A stretch of 64,000 nucleotides of DNA from Psychrobacillus sp. NEAU-3TGS (GCF_029955155.1 NZ_JAPNOZ010000011.1:558001-622000), one strand, 5' to 3'. Positions 46,747 to 56,208 are shown, numbered from the stretch's first letter. Numbers and translations are program-made. The notes: generated by a model not told the origin, from the letters alone.

Positions 46747-47364
46747 TCACTCTCCTATTTGTCGATGGGATAAATCACCCTCTAGGACGATGTTATTTTC
46801 TTTACCGCTTAACTCGACGATCGTTAGACTTGTATCTTTGATATAAGGTGGTTCCCATAGCTTTTCTAAAGGATAGTCTTTGAAGAAAGCCAATAATGTT
46901 TTGATAACAATAGAATGAGTAACGATGAGAACATTTCCTTCCCTATTTTTCTCTTGAATAGAACTAATAGCTTGCAATACTCTCTTTTTAAGCTCATCAA
47001 AATTTTCACCATTTACTGATTTATATAGATGGGGAGTATGCCAAAAGGAGTAAAATTTTTCGGGGTACTTATCCTCTAGGGCAGAAAGAGTTTGACCCTC
47101 CCACTCCCCCATATTAATTTCTCTTAAATTTTCTTCGGGTATGATAGGAATCTCTCTTTCTCCTTTAATCAAGTAAGCCGTTGATACAGTTCTTCTACTT
47201 GGACTTGTATAAATGGCATCAAAGTGTATTTCTTTAAGCCTATTTCCTAAAGATAAAGCATTACTTATCCCATTCTCAGTCAGTTGCGAATCGCACCATC
47301 CTTGCATTCTTTTTTGCGTATTCCATACAGTCTCACCATGTCTAGTAATATATAAAGTTAACAA
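46747..47364 (-). CDS. Histidine phosphatase (phosphoglycerate mutase-like)
   Basis: A 205-residue branch-1 histidine phosphatase. The catalytic histidine is in YITRHGETVWNTQKRMQGW, and LIVTHSIVIKTLLAFF holds the second histidine; INMGEWEGQTLSAL carries the proton donor region. Likely a broad-specificity or nucleotide-linked phosphatase, in line with the NUDIX partner. Substrate not known. Confidence 0.87.
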   Translation of the reverse strand: MLTLYITRHGETVWNTQKRMQGWCDSQLTENGISNALSLGNRLKEIHFDAIYTSPSRRTVSTAYLIKGEREIPIIPEENLREINMGEWEGQTLSALEDKYPEKFYSFWHTPHLYKSVNGENFDELKKRVLQAISSIQEKNREGNVLIVTHSIVIKTLLAFFKDYPLEKLWEPPYIKDTSLTIVELSGKENNIVLEGDLSHRQIGE

Positions 47365-47551
47365 CTAATTACCCCACTTTCATGTTATTTTTAACCCTAG
47401 TAGAGCAAATGCATGTCAATGTCGAATACTTTCTCGGTGGGTAGTTCGTCCGCCACAGCCCCCTTAGTAAAAAGAGTTTTTAATTCGAAAAAGTCTCCCC
47501 TTTATCTAAGTTCAAAGTGTGCTTGTTGATTGTAACAATGTGTTTGTTTAC

Positions 47552-47731
47552 TCAAACCACTTCTGCCTTGTGCATAGGTTCATCAAAGTAGAAAGTCATA
47601 TGAAACAAATGTGGACCAATTACTTTTCCAACTATACTAATAGAAGTAGCTGCTCCACCATTTGTTGAGTAAAATTCAGATGACGTTTTAGAATCAGGTA
47701 ATTCTGTTGTTGCAATTGTTCTCTTGCGAGT
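47552..47731 (-). pseudogene. Gene remnant, no start codon
   Basis: An open stretch reads ELPDSKTSSEFYSTNGGAAT, then SISIVGKVIGPHLFHMTFYF and ends DEPMHKAEVV before TGA. No start codon or ribosome binding site exists, so it may be the 3' part of a lost gene. No family recognised. The remainder of 47365-47774 shows nothing. Confidence 0.35.
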
Positions 47732-47774
47732 TTACTCAAAAATTACTCCGTTTCAAATTTCATACCAGTTCATC

Positions 47775-48077
47775 TCATTTACCTGCCATAGGTCTTTCGG
47801 ATTTCTTTATTTTTATTAATGAATACACACTTCTAAAAAAGTTGATGTACATAAGTAAAAGCAGTAGTAGCATGCCATATGCCTGTTTAGGGAAATGCTC
47901 GAACATATAATCTTTCTGAGTAATTCCAAAATAGTTTGTCATTATTAGTAAAATCAAATTAAAAACTAAGTAAACTAGTATCTTTTTATCTTTAAATAAG
48001 AATGCAAATAACAATATTAATACTGCTAAGAGTGTAAATAACTGCAAAAAATTGAAAACAAAATCAGCAAATTCCAT
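47775..48077 (-). CDS. Membrane protein with three helices
   Basis: A 100-residue protein with segments at about 8-28, 32-50 and 66-86, then a basic tail. GTAGGAGGAG precedes the ATG. Unknown function. Confidence 0.65.
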   Translation of the reverse strand: MEFADFVFNFLQLFTLLAVLILLFAFLFKDKKILVYLVFNLILLIMTNYFGITQKDYMFEHFPKQAYGMLLLLLLMYINFFRSVYSLIKIKKSERPMAGK

Positions 48078-48142
48078 ATTTACTCCTCCTACCTTTCAAT
48101 CCCTATTAAAAAACTTCCTTATACACCTAAACTTTTTCTTTA

Positions 48143-48183
48143 CTTTAATACGTTCCCAAGAGAAAAGAAGTTCCAATATTCAG
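48143..48183. repeat. Type-2 intergenic repeat
   Basis: TTTAATACGTTCCCAAG, then GAAGTTCCAATATTCAG. The two ends recur at 53417-53454 and 58455-58494 with different middles. Confidence 0.55.
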
Positions 48184-48325
48184 CAAAAAACCATTAGAAA
48201 AATAGAGCTGCTCTTAATTCAATCTTCCTTGAGTGTGAAAGTTGTTCTAGGAATTATATCGTGATTTGGGGGAAATTGATTTCTCTTATTCTATTTAGGA
48301 AAAAAAAGATATTTGTTTCTAATAT

Positions 48326-48353
48326 TTGAATATTCAGCAAAGTAGTATACAAT
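48326..48353 (+). promoter_or_regulatory. Sigma-A promoter
   Basis: TTGAAT, 16 bases, TACAAT on the plus strand upstream of the small gene at 48380. Confidence 0.6.
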
Positions 48354-48379
48354 TAAAGCAGGAAACAATCTAAAAGGCG

Positions 48380-48571
48380 GTGGATGTTTTGTTCGTTCTC
48401 ATTATTCTCGGAATATCAATATTAGTAACCGTTTTCGGTGTTGTATACGATTATTTGGTTCGCAAAAGCTTCACTGAGGCAAATAGAGGTCCTGCTAATC
48501 AAAACGACGGACGAGTAAAGGTTGATGTAGCAACAAACCAAGCTGTAAATACGATGAACATGCCACAGTAG
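48380..48571 (+). CDS. Small membrane-anchored protein
   Basis: A protein of about 63 residues with one N-terminal membrane helix (VLFVLIILGISILVTVFGVV) and a soluble tail ending NQAVNTMNMPQ. The start may be this GTG or the TTG at 48389, which is better spaced from AAAGGCGG. A promoter and a terminator flank it closely, so it is probably a real monocistronic gene. No family recognised. Confidence 0.6.
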   Translation: MDVLFVLIILGISILVTVFGVVYDYLVRKSFTEANRGPANQNDGRVKVDVATNQAVNTMNMPQ

Positions 48572-48597
48572 AGTGACACTAACGTCACACTTTTTTG
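48570..48597 (+). terminator. Terminator
   Basis: AGTGACACTAACGTCACACT folds on itself (GTGAC/GTCAC) and is followed by TTTTTT. Confidence 0.8.
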
Positions 48598-48742
48598 TCC
48601 TAGAAATAAAATCACAGTAAGTTATATCCTCAATCCACAGATCAGTAGTTCATTGAATGAAAAATGATTGCTACAATTCATATCCATTGCAGGTTTTCAA
48701 AAGGTATTTTCTAACTACTTTTAATATAATAAAGTACTTTAT

Positions 48743-48815
48743 TAAACTACTTGCCGCATTAGTTTAGAAAAGTTGTCACCAAGCTATTCTGTTTTACTAA
48801 GACGGCACGATAGCC
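48743..48815. repeat. Composite intergenic repeat, copy I
   Basis: TAAACTACTTGCCGCATTAG and TTTAGAAAAGTTG, then a worn second half ending GATAGCCCTGCTTAACAA. Confidence 0.5.
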
Positions 48816-48838
48816 CTGCTTAACAATTTCTTAATTTA

Positions 48839-49174
48839 TTATTCCTCTTCATCTCTATATATTCTAATTGTCTTGCCGTTTTTAACCTTAGCCCATTGTT
48901 CAATCTTGTCCTCTTCATTCAAGTATAATCGGTATTGTAAATCGCTTTGCTTATCATCTAACCGTTTCACGAGATACGTTCTTGTTGGCGCCTTCAATGT
49001 GCCATGTGATTGTCTATCCAGTACTTTAACCTCAAAACCTAATTTCAACTCGATTTGCTGAATTTCCTTAGACCTTTCATTCGAATCCCATATACAAAAC
49101 TCTGCCACAACGAGAAGTACTATTCCTATGCCAATAAACGTAATCCACTTTAAAGAACTCCTTCTTTTTTTCAT
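48839..49174 (-). CDS. Membrane-anchored small protein
   Basis: A 111-residue protein: basic start MKKRRSSLKW, one membrane helix (ITFIGIGIVLLVVAEFCIW), then a soluble part that is probably outside the cell. AGAGG precedes the ATG. Function unknown. Confidence 0.65.
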   Translation of the reverse strand: MKKRRSSLKWITFIGIGIVLLVVAEFCIWDSNERSKEIQQIELKLGFEVKVLDRQSHGTLKAPTRTYLVKRLDDKQSDLQYRLYLNEEDKIEQWAKVKNGKTIRIYRDEEE

Positions 49175-49261
49175 CCCTTTACCTCTCCTTTCTTACGCGA
49201 TAAATCAACATGAAATCCCCTTATATATGCAACAGACTTTTTCACATAGTTTGTTTAATGC

Positions 49262-49326
49262 ATTAGCTTGCTGCTTAATTCCAAAAAGATAAAAAGCTTT
49301 ACCCCTTCTTGAAGTAAAGCACCCCT
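49262..49326. repeat. Composite intergenic repeat, copy J
   Basis: ATTAGCTTGCTGCTTAATTC, then the archetypal hairpin GCTTTACCCCTTCTTGAAGT with AAAGC, and ACCCC. On the minus strand it is a perfect terminator for the M3 peptidase gene (stem GCTTTAC/GTAAAGC plus TTTTT). Confidence 0.75.
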
Positions 49327-49329
49327 ATC

Positions 49330-51138
49330 TTATTTAGTATCATTGGAAGAAGTCAATTTTATATATTCCTCCACATCTTTCACACATAATGCCATACCTT
49401 TTTTCCAGAATTCCTCTGAAGTAATATCTTCCCCTAAATGTTTTATCACTAAATCCTCTGCAGTCATGCTCCCTGAGTCTCGAAGTAAGTTCAGATAATC
49501 TTTTTCAAACTCTTTTCCTTTCTCCTTTGCCTTCGCAAAGATACTTAAAGCAAATAAGTACCCAAAAGTATATGGAAAATTATAAAAAGGAGATTTCGTA
49601 ATATAATAATGAGGGGTCCATACCCAAGAGTATTTGGAAGGTTGCTCTAGCGATCCATCATATGATTCATATATTGCGTCTTCCATTAACTGATTTAGAC
49701 GACTTGATGAGACAATGCCTTCATTACGTTCTTCATAAAACCTCTGCTCGAATAAAAATCTCGAATGAATGTTCATAAAGTTCATGACACTACGTTTTAA
49801 TTTTTCATCTAATATAATCAATTTCTCTTCTTTCGATTTTGCCTTTTTCAGAGCAGCATCAAAAATTATCATTTCCGCAAAAGTTGAAGCAGTTTCAGCA
49901 ATACTCATGGGATAGCTTTTATTCAACCCATTAACAGACTTCATCGCATAGTTATGGAAAGCATGACCCAATTCATGAACAAGCGTTAACACATTTAAAA
50001 AAGTACCCCCAAATGTCATAAAAACTCTTGATTCTCCTGTAAGTGGAAAACCAGCACAAAACGGAACTGCGGATTTATTAGCGCGGTCTTCAGCTTCGAT
50101 CCAAGCTTCATGAAAAGCCTGCTTAACGAAAGCTTCTAATTCAGTTCCAAACTGACTAATATGGTTTATAATTAGTTCAGCCGCTTCGTCATATCCTATC
50201 TTTTGAACACTATTATTAATGGGAGCCCAAAAGTTATAAGCTTTCATGCTCGAATCACCCATCATTTCTGCTTTTCGATTCAAGTAATTGGAGAAGGGTC
50301 TTTTGTATTTACTAACTACTGACCACATAGCATTCATTGTTTCTTCCTTCAATCTGTTATCTTTTAAAGGCATTTCTAAAACGCTTTTTACTCCAGACTT
50401 TTTATATACTTGTAAACGGAAGCCAGCAATATGATTTAATATTTTCGCAAATAGCTCTTCTTTTTCTTTCCATATAGATTCTAAAGCATGATGAGATTCC
50501 TTTCGTACTTCTTCAATAGGATGAGAACGTAAGTTAATTGCTTGTCCTACTGACAGATTTTTTTCTTCTCCTTCCACTTGAACTTTTACGTTAATACTAC
50601 CCACTAATGCAGTGTAAAAATGACCCCAAGCATGATATCCATCAGCCATTAAATCAGCTATTAGATTTTGCTCTTCATCTGATAAATGCATATCTGTATT
50701 TTCACGCCATTCATTTAATATAAATCTATAATCCTCTAATTCTCTGGCTTCTATCAAAACTTCCCATATATCCTGCTTTGTATTTGCTAGTACCTTTTTC
50801 ACTTTAGATACTTCTTTCTCAAAATAAGAAACTAATTGAGCTACTTTACCTCGTAGTGATACAGCTTCTTGATCCTTTGTGTTTTGTGCAAGAAGACAAG
50901 TGATAAATGAATTTGCCTGTGACAAGTGAATACGAACTTCTCCAATATCTTCTACTATTTTTAACAAGTTAGCTACTTCATTTGTTGCTAATGGTGTAGT
51001 GAATGAGTTAACACATCGTTGTAAATCTTGTAGAAGTATTTCTAATCGCTTTAAATGAATAAAAAATTCATCGGATTTGCTTTCTCCCTGAAAAATCTCA
51101 TCCAAATTCCAATTTTTTTGATACCCCATTTTCTCCAT
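49330..51138 (-). CDS. M3-family oligoendopeptidase (PepF-like)
   Basis: A 602-residue zinc peptidase. LTLVHELGHAFHNYAM carries HExxH, and the downstream SIAETASTFAEMIIFD supplies the third ligand, as in PepF/oligoendopeptidase F. It cleaves short peptides in the cytoplasm. AGGGGG lies six bases before the ATG at 51138. Length is usual for the family. It is ended by the repeat-type terminator. Confidence 0.9.
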   Translation of the reverse strand: MEKMGYQKNWNLDEIFQGESKSDEFFIHLKRLEILLQDLQRCVNSFTTPLATNEVANLLKIVEDIGEVRIHLSQANSFITCLLAQNTKDQEAVSLRGKVAQLVSYFEKEVSKVKKVLANTKQDIWEVLIEARELEDYRFILNEWRENTDMHLSDEEQNLIADLMADGYHAWGHFYTALVGSINVKVQVEGEEKNLSVGQAINLRSHPIEEVRKESHHALESIWKEKEELFAKILNHIAGFRLQVYKKSGVKSVLEMPLKDNRLKEETMNAMWSVVSKYKRPFSNYLNRKAEMMGDSSMKAYNFWAPINNSVQKIGYDEAAELIINHISQFGTELEAFVKQAFHEAWIEAEDRANKSAVPFCAGFPLTGESRVFMTFGGTFLNVLTLVHELGHAFHNYAMKSVNGLNKSYPMSIAETASTFAEMIIFDAALKKAKSKEEKLIILDEKLKRSVMNFMNIHSRFLFEQRFYEERNEGIVSSSRLNQLMEDAIYESYDGSLEQPSKYSWVWTPHYYITKSPFYNFPYTFGYLFALSIFAKAKEKGKEFEKDYLNLLRDSGSMTAEDLVIKHLGEDITSEEFWKKGMALCVKDVEEYIKLTSSNDTK

Positions 51139-51372
51139 CCTCTTCCCCCTATAACAATAAACAGAACGTACATTCTTATCTTAACATATTTTGAAGTAGC
51201 AGAAGTCTGAATTTACTTCCTGATTACGGGTATACAACACTTCATTTCTGAAATCTATAAATACGCAGAAAAAATGACTGGGGGATCGCTTCCGGTATTG
51301 AATATTTATAATTTATTTCCAGGAACTATAGAAATAGACCTAAATTGTTCAAAGTGATAGCGATATAAGAAT

Positions 51373-51380
51373 GATATAAT
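51373..51380 (+). promoter_or_regulatory. Possible extended -10 promoter for ctaB
   Basis: TGATATAAT gives a TGnTATAAT extended -10 upstream of the ctaB-like gene; no clear -35 at the right distance was seen. The rest of 51139-51443 shows nothing recognisable. Confidence 0.45.
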
Positions 51381-51443
51381 GGAATTTCGATAATCAATTA
51401 GGTTATATTGGTTAAGTGTATAAATAAGGAGCTATAAAATAAA

Positions 51444-52340
51444 ATGAATAAGCAATCACAAAAGACCTTATGGGCGCAAGTAGTTAAAACAGGGATCATT
51501 AAGTCAAATCTAATTCCGATGGTCGCAGGATTAATGCTTGCTTTGTTTACGTATCAATACAGTTTTGTAGATAATATTTGGAATATAATTTTTGCATTTT
51601 TAGGGACTGCAGCGGTTATTGCAGCAGCTGGTTCGTTCAATAACATTTACGATCGGGATATTGATGCCATAATGGCCCGTACAAAAGTTCGCCCGACCGT
51701 TACAGGTGCCATATCGATTAAGAAAGTTTTAATAGTCGCAATCTTGTTATTAGTAGTTGGTTTAATATTATTGTATCTAGCTTCTCCGTTAGCTTCTTTC
51801 CTTGGATTTTTAGGGGTATTTTTCTACGTAGTCCCTTATACCATGTGGACAAAACGCTATACCATTTGGAATACGGAAGTTGGAAGTATCTCCGGTGCTA
51901 TGCCTCCTTTAATCGGTTGGGCAGCAGTTGCTCCAGATATTTGGCATCCTGCGTGCTGGGCATTATTTTTAATAATGGTCATTTGGCAAATGCCTCACTT
52001 TTATGCGATTGCTATTCGTAAGAAGGATGATTATGCTGCAGCAAAAATTCCGATGCTCCCTGTTGTAAAAGATCGAAAACGGACCTATATCCAAACTAAT
52101 TTCTATTTAATTTTATTAGTGCTATCTAGCTTTTTATTTTTGCCGTTAAGTTTAGGTCTCACTTTGGTTTCGCTCGTTTTGGGTCTATTTTGGTTGGGCT
52201 TAAGCTTATTCGGCACGCGGAAAATGGATATGAAAGACTGGTCCAATAAAATGTTTATATTCTCCTTAGTGCATATGATGGTTATTTACTTTACGGTAAT
52301 TATTTACTCTGCAATCGGCCTAATTTTACAAGCAATTTAA
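51444..52340 (+). CDS. ctaB: Protoheme IX farnesyltransferase (heme O synthase)
   Basis: A 298-residue UbiA-type prenyltransferase that converts heme B to heme O for terminal oxidases. NNIYDRDIDAIMARTKVRPT is the first Asp-rich motif and FYAIAIRKKDDYAAAKIPML the second; about eight to nine membrane helices are present. AAGGAG precedes the ATG. In Bacillus ctaB is in the cta oxidase cluster; here it stands alone among unrelated genes, so it may be a second copy. Confidence 0.9.
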   Translation: MNKQSQKTLWAQVVKTGIIKSNLIPMVAGLMLALFTYQYSFVDNIWNIIFAFLGTAAVIAAAGSFNNIYDRDIDAIMARTKVRPTVTGAISIKKVLIVAILLLVVGLILLYLASPLASFLGFLGVFFYVVPYTMWTKRYTIWNTEVGSISGAMPPLIGWAAVAPDIWHPACWALFLIMVIWQMPHFYAIAIRKKDDYAAAKIPMLPVVKDRKRTYIQTNFYLILLVLSSFLFLPLSLGLTLVSLVLGLFWLGLSLFGTRKMDMKDWSNKMFIFSLVHMMVIYFTVIIYSAIGLILQAI

Positions 52341-52568
52341 AGATAAGCAGGCTTAAACATGAGTTAGTGTATCATCTCAGAATGGATTTCTGAGCTACTG
52401 GATGTCTCATAAAAATAAGAATAACGAAATATTAGGCTTGTTTAACTAGTTGAGAAGAAGAGAACCTCTCTAACTTAAGGTAGATTGTGTTCCTTCCTCC
52501 TCACTGAAACCCCTAAAACCTCTTAAAGTTTTGTGCAAATATACGTCGAACCTTTGTTTAATAATTGA

Positions 52569-53096
52569 TCAATATTTGAATGAAGGGTTTTCTTTTATAT
52601 GAAGAAGGATTTCCCCTAAATCCACTGGATGTAAGGAGTTTGTATCATAGAAAAAGCACTTATCTATTCTTTTACTTTCAAATTCATGCACTAATTCCAA
52701 ACATCTCTCACCCATCTGATGTTCTTTTATCCTTAAAGCATCTCTTCTTAACAGTTCATCTTTATCAACCCATAAAATAACATATCGAATTTCTACATTT
52801 TGAACCTCAGCAAAAATCCTTTGAGATAGTTTTTCTACTTCCTCTGGAAAAGCAACGTAATCAATGATTACATTCTTATTCGCCTTTACAAAATTGATAC
52901 TAAGATCAGCTATATTTTCCCACACTAACGCAAGGGATTCTTCACTTTTCCAAGGTGGAAGATATCCACCCACAACCATATGATTAATTGAATCCCCTTC
53001 AATATAGGCACTTTGATCAAACTGTTCAGCAAGACCCTTTGCAGTTGTTGACTTCCCAACCCCTGCAGGTCCGGAGATAATATAAATTTTATTCAT
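52569..53096 (-). CDS. P-loop kinase-like ATPase
   Basis: A 175-residue protein of the AAA_33/nucleoside kinase-like type: MNKIYIISGPAGVGKSTTAK is the Walker A region and NVIIDYVAFPEEVEKLS follows. It could phosphorylate a small molecule, such as an antibiotic or nucleoside, but nothing points to which. The ATG at 53096 follows AGGTGG. The 230 bases downstream (52341-52568) contain nothing recognisable. Confidence 0.78.
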   Translation of the reverse strand: MNKIYIISGPAGVGKSTTAKGLAEQFDQSAYIEGDSINHMVVGGYLPPWKSEESLALVWENIADLSINFVKANKNVIIDYVAFPEEVEKLSQRIFAEVQNVEIRYVILWVDKDELLRRDALRIKEHQMGERCLELVHEFESKRIDKCFFYDTNSLHPVDLGEILLHIKENPSFKY

Positions 53097-53161
53097 TGTT
53101 TCCACCTTTTTTATATGAAATAATTTATTGCAATTTTGTAACCACGAAGCCCTTCTTCAGC

Positions 53162-53374
53162 TTATGAGGAGTTTTTTCTTTCTTTTTTCTGTTTCCTCCG
53201 GTGAAAAAAACGCCATATATAAAAAATCGTCCAAAACACTAATAAAGGGATAAATTGATAGTTTTTTTCACTATAAAATATTAAGATACTTACTAGGATA
53301 ATTGTTGGAATAGCCAAATAAAGATAGACTCTTACTTCCTTATTTTTAAAACTTAAATCAAATCGTTCACTCAT
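53162..53374 (-). CDS. Small two-helix membrane protein
   Basis: A 70-residue protein with helices at about 16-34 and 42-58 and a very basic C-terminus (RRKQKKERKNSS). GAGGTG lies before the ATG at 53374. No known family. Confidence 0.6.
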   Translation of the reverse strand: MSERFDLSFKNKEVRVYLYLAIPTIILVSILIFYSEKNYQFIPLLVFWTIFYIWRFFHRRKQKKERKNSS

Positions 53375-53416
53375 ATATAGCACCTCATTAATAAATACCA
53401 AACACCTTATATAACT

Positions 53417-53454
53417 CTAATACGTTTTAATTTGTTATAAGTTCCAATATTCAG
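53417..53454. repeat. Type-2 intergenic repeat
   Basis: CTAATACGTTTTAATTTG and ATAAGTTCCAATATTCAG; same ends as the copies at 48.1 and 58.5 kb. Confidence 0.55.
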
Positions 53455-53658
53455 ATAAACAGTTAAAGCTAACAACTTTATATACTTTTTTGAAACCCCA
53501 CCAAGTGAAACTGAGTAATCAAATATAAACCGAACTTTACATTTCATTTATAAATGCTAATTTTTATCAGAGATATTGCATAGGAAGTAACATGAGGATA
53601 TAATTTTGGAGGATAATCATCAGAGGAATTACACTATTGTCGAATTAAAAATAGGATA

Positions 53659-53688
53659 AAAATGCTCAGAATTTTTCTCTGAGCATTT
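53659..53688. terminator. Terminator of the VOC gene
   Basis: AAATGCTCAGA and TCTGAGCATTT pair around a seven-base loop; flanking A and T runs allow either direction. Confidence 0.85.
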
Positions 53689-53706
53689 TCCTTTGTTTAC
53701 AGTCCG

Positions 53707-54054
53707 TTATCTCTCCCAAAGTTCAATCAATCGTCCTTCAGGATCCTTGATCCAAACAAACTTACCATATTCGCTAACCTCTTTTTCCTTAGCAAGTGTT
53801 ACACCAATAGATCCTAGATGCTCAATGGCCTCGTCTATATTTTGTACTTCAAAATTCAACATCACTTGTTGTTCTGCTGGAAAATAAGTATCATCTTCGG
53901 TAAAAAAAGAAAAGATTGTTTCGTTTCCTAGTTCAGGTTTAATAATCGTCCCATTCCAATTATCTATTTCAATTTGCAACACTTCACTGTACCATTTTTT
54001 CACAGCGTCCAGATTCTTAGTTCTCCAGAATACTCCTCCGAAACCTTTTATCAT
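53707..54054 (-). CDS. VOC-family (glyoxalase-like) protein
   Basis: A 115-residue glyoxalase-fold protein: GGVFWRTKNLDAVKKWYSEV, an inner NFEVQNIDEAIEHLGSIGV and the closing WIKDPEGRLIELWE. The substrate is unknown; the type is often annotated as glyoxalase/bleomycin resistance protein. It is a complete single gene with its own terminator. Confidence 0.85.
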   Translation of the reverse strand: MIKGFGGVFWRTKNLDAVKKWYSEVLQIEIDNWNGTIIKPELGNETIFSFFTEDDTYFPAEQQVMLNFEVQNIDEAIEHLGSIGVTLAKEKEVSEYGKFVWIKDPEGRLIELWER

Positions 54055-54198
54055 CGTTTTAAACTCCTGTCTGTCTTTAAATTTTAGTCTAAAAAGCTGA
54101 CCAGCACTCCATTTTCGTTAATAAAAACACCAGTCATACACAAGTATTTTACAATCAAACCAGCCACCAGTTAATCTTAAAAACACTTTTAAAAGGTA

Positions 54199-54807
54199 TT
54201 AAGTCAGTAAAAGTTTAATATGTAATAACCCCAGATCAACAGATGTCTCTACGTAACCAATTATCTGATCTAAAGTAAAAACATCAAGTTTTTCATTCAC
54301 TACTTCCTTGTCATATTCCATATCGCCTAATACATAAGGGATAAACTTTTCAACATCTTCCGACTTAACCTCTTCCAAATCCAAGATTGCAGGTAAATTA
54401 GTTATTGCTACTTTCAAATCATTCTTGAAACCGTAATATTCTAACAATTTACCGTTCAGTAATCGGAAATCATTATGGTAAAGATTTAGTATTTCTTTAT
54501 TTTCTTCCATCCTGTTTTTCAACCAAGGTAGATAGAAACCTTTCAGCCATATATCATCAGCAATTAAATGCGAAAAATATCCTAAAATATAGGGATTTTC
54601 TACATGGGAACTATATTTATGCATAAATCCTTTATAATCCACGCTTCTTGAATAATCCTGTACCTCACCTTTAAAGAAATGGGATATGTCTTTCGTGGTA
54701 ACAGCATCTGCTGCAATGCCGCCAAGTAAAAAAGTTGGACGATCTTCTATTGTTAGACTCTCTGCAATTCTATTAGCTATAACTAAGTGCATTATCCTTG
54801 AACCCAA
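54199..54807 (-). CDS. Zinc-dependent phospholipase C-like hydrolase
   Basis: A protein of about 202 residues. GSRIMHLVIANRIAESL at the start, FLLGGIAADAVTTKDISHFF and YILGYFSHLIADDIWLKGFY give histidines and aspartates placed as in zinc-dependent phospholipase C/HD-like hydrolases. The start is uncertain: I place it at the TTG at 54807 because relatives begin near GSRIMH; an ATG at 54864 is open. Activity unproven. Confidence 0.68.
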   Translation of the reverse strand: MGSRIMHLVIANRIAESLTIEDRPTFLLGGIAADAVTTKDISHFFKGEVQDYSRSVDYKGFMHKYSSHVENPYILGYFSHLIADDIWLKGFYLPWLKNRMEENKEILNLYHNDFRLLNGKLLEYYGFKNDLKVAITNLPAILDLEEVKSEDVEKFIPYVLGDMEYDKEVVNEKLDVFTLDQIIGYVETSVDLGLLHIKLLLT

Positions 54808-54918
54808 AACCCACTCACACCCTTTTGTAATTACTTTACTATTTGTCTGTCCTTCGTAATTCATCTGCCTTTTTTGTAATAGAGAATTGATTCCAAAACA
54901 ATTAGTATGTGCAAAATA

Positions 54919-55431
54919 CTAGGTTAATGAAGTGACACATTCATCACAAAAATTTGCATCATTTGAACTTAATTGTTTGCAACTACTACAAATCCGTCCT
55001 ATTTTTTCTCCACATTCATTACAAAATTTTGCGTTAACAGTGTTTTGCTGTTTACAGTGCGGACATGCAAAATTATCTGTCGAGGCACTTTCCAACTGTA
55101 ACGCATTAGAGATTTCTTTCACTCCGGAAGTAGTTTCTTTGGCTAAATAGTTAAATGTATCCTTTGCCACTGGAGCATATTCTCTGCTTTGATACTTCGC
55201 AATAAAACCACCAAAGCCTAAACCCGATAGTATAAATCCAAGAAATAGAAGCGGGATAGCTACAAAAAATAACCAAAAATATTTAGGTTCCTCAAAACCT
55301 TGCAATGTAAAAAAGTCTATGAAAGCCACAAGCATCATAGCTCCCCCTACAATTAAAAGTAAAGGTCCCAGAAAACGGAAGAATGAACGTGTTTTCCTGT
55401 GTTGTTCAGTAATAAACTTTTCTTGACCCAT
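54919..55431 (-). CDS. Membrane protein with C-terminal double zinc ribbon
   Basis: A 170-residue protein: two membrane helices (about 20-42 and 55-78) and a C-terminal cytoplasmic tail with CPHCKQQNTVNAKFCNECGE and CSSCKQLSSNDANFCDEC, two four-cysteine zinc ribbons. AAAGGAGG precedes the ATG at 55431. Function unknown. Confidence 0.75.
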   Translation of the reverse strand: MGQEKFITEQHRKTRSFFRFLGPLLLIVGGAMMLVAFIDFFTLQGFEEPKYFWLFFVAIPLLFLGFILSGLGFGGFIAKYQSREYAPVAKDTFNYLAKETTSGVKEISNALQLESASTDNFACPHCKQQNTVNAKFCNECGEKIGRICSSCKQLSSNDANFCDECVTSLT

Positions 55432-55625
55432 TATTACTATCCTCCTTTTTAATAACACTTAATTGGATACGTTTATATGATCCTTTTAGTTTCAAATAGC
55501 AAATTAGATATTTTCTTAAACTAACCTTTTCTAATAAGTAAAATTTAATCCTCCAAAAAATAACAATAGCTTTGAAAATATTTTATCTCTATACTTATAG
55601 TGAAATTCATAAAAGGGGTCAATTT

Positions 55626-55919
55626 ATGTATATTTGGAATATTAATGCGCTTGTTAGAGCTTTAAAGGAAGATTCCTTTAGTGAACAACAGAAGAAGAGT
55701 TATCGAATAACCTTTTGGATTATAGTAGCTATTACTGTCTTTTCTTTACCGATAGTTGATAATCCTTTTTATATGAATAAATATGATATTATTGATTTCA
55801 AATGGGCTAGTGTGTTTTGGGGATTGATAGGTTTTAAGATGTTCTTAATTAGTGGTTTTATTTTTAATTCAGCTACCATTGGTGGGAAGACTTTTGAAAG
55901 TAAAGCATTCGTTAGCTGA
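55626..55919 (+). CDS. Membrane protein of unknown function
   Basis: A 97-residue protein starting MYIWNINALVRALKEDSFSE with two hydrophobic segments (about 32-48 and 68-86). AAAAGGGG precedes the ATG at 55626. I recall longer relatives with four helices, so this copy could be shortened at the C-terminus, but no frameshift was proved. Confidence 0.55.
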   Translation: MYIWNINALVRALKEDSFSEQQKKSYRITFWIIVAITVFSLPIVDNPFYMNKYDIIDFKWASVFWGLIGFKMFLISGFIFNSATIGGKTFESKAFVS

Positions 55920-55926
55920 AGATCGA

Positions 55927-56208
55927 TTAAACCTTGGCGGTAATCGTTTTAAATATGCCGATTCCCGTAAGTTTCAACGTCATTTTTTCATTTGTTGAAA
56001 GATGTTTTTCCACAAAAACAGATAAATTGTCCACCTTAATTTCATGATATTTATGCGAATCTTTTGGCTTTCCTAGATGAGTCATTAATTCTTGGATAGG
56101 AGGAGCACAGCAACCATTAACTTGAATAGATTTTACTGTAATATGCTCACCTTTTGACTGAAGCCAATTTTTCACTTTTGTATCTAACTCTACATGCATG
56201 AAGATCAC
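55927..56208 (-). CDS. CC/Se motif family protein (HesB-like size)
   Basis: A 93-residue protein. TVKSIQVNGCCAPPIQELMT carries the adjacent CC pair that in some relatives is replaced by selenocysteine, hence the family name; HLGKPKDSHKYHEIKVDNLS and KLTGIGIFKTI are the other conserved parts. The redox or metal role is not known. Start is GTG 56208 after AAGGTG; an ATG three codons later is the alternative. Confidence 0.72.
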   Translation of the reverse strand: MIFMHVELDTKVKNWLQSKGEHITVKSIQVNGCCAPPIQELMTHLGKPKDSHKYHEIKVDNLSVFVEKHLSTNEKMTLKLTGIGIFKTITAKV

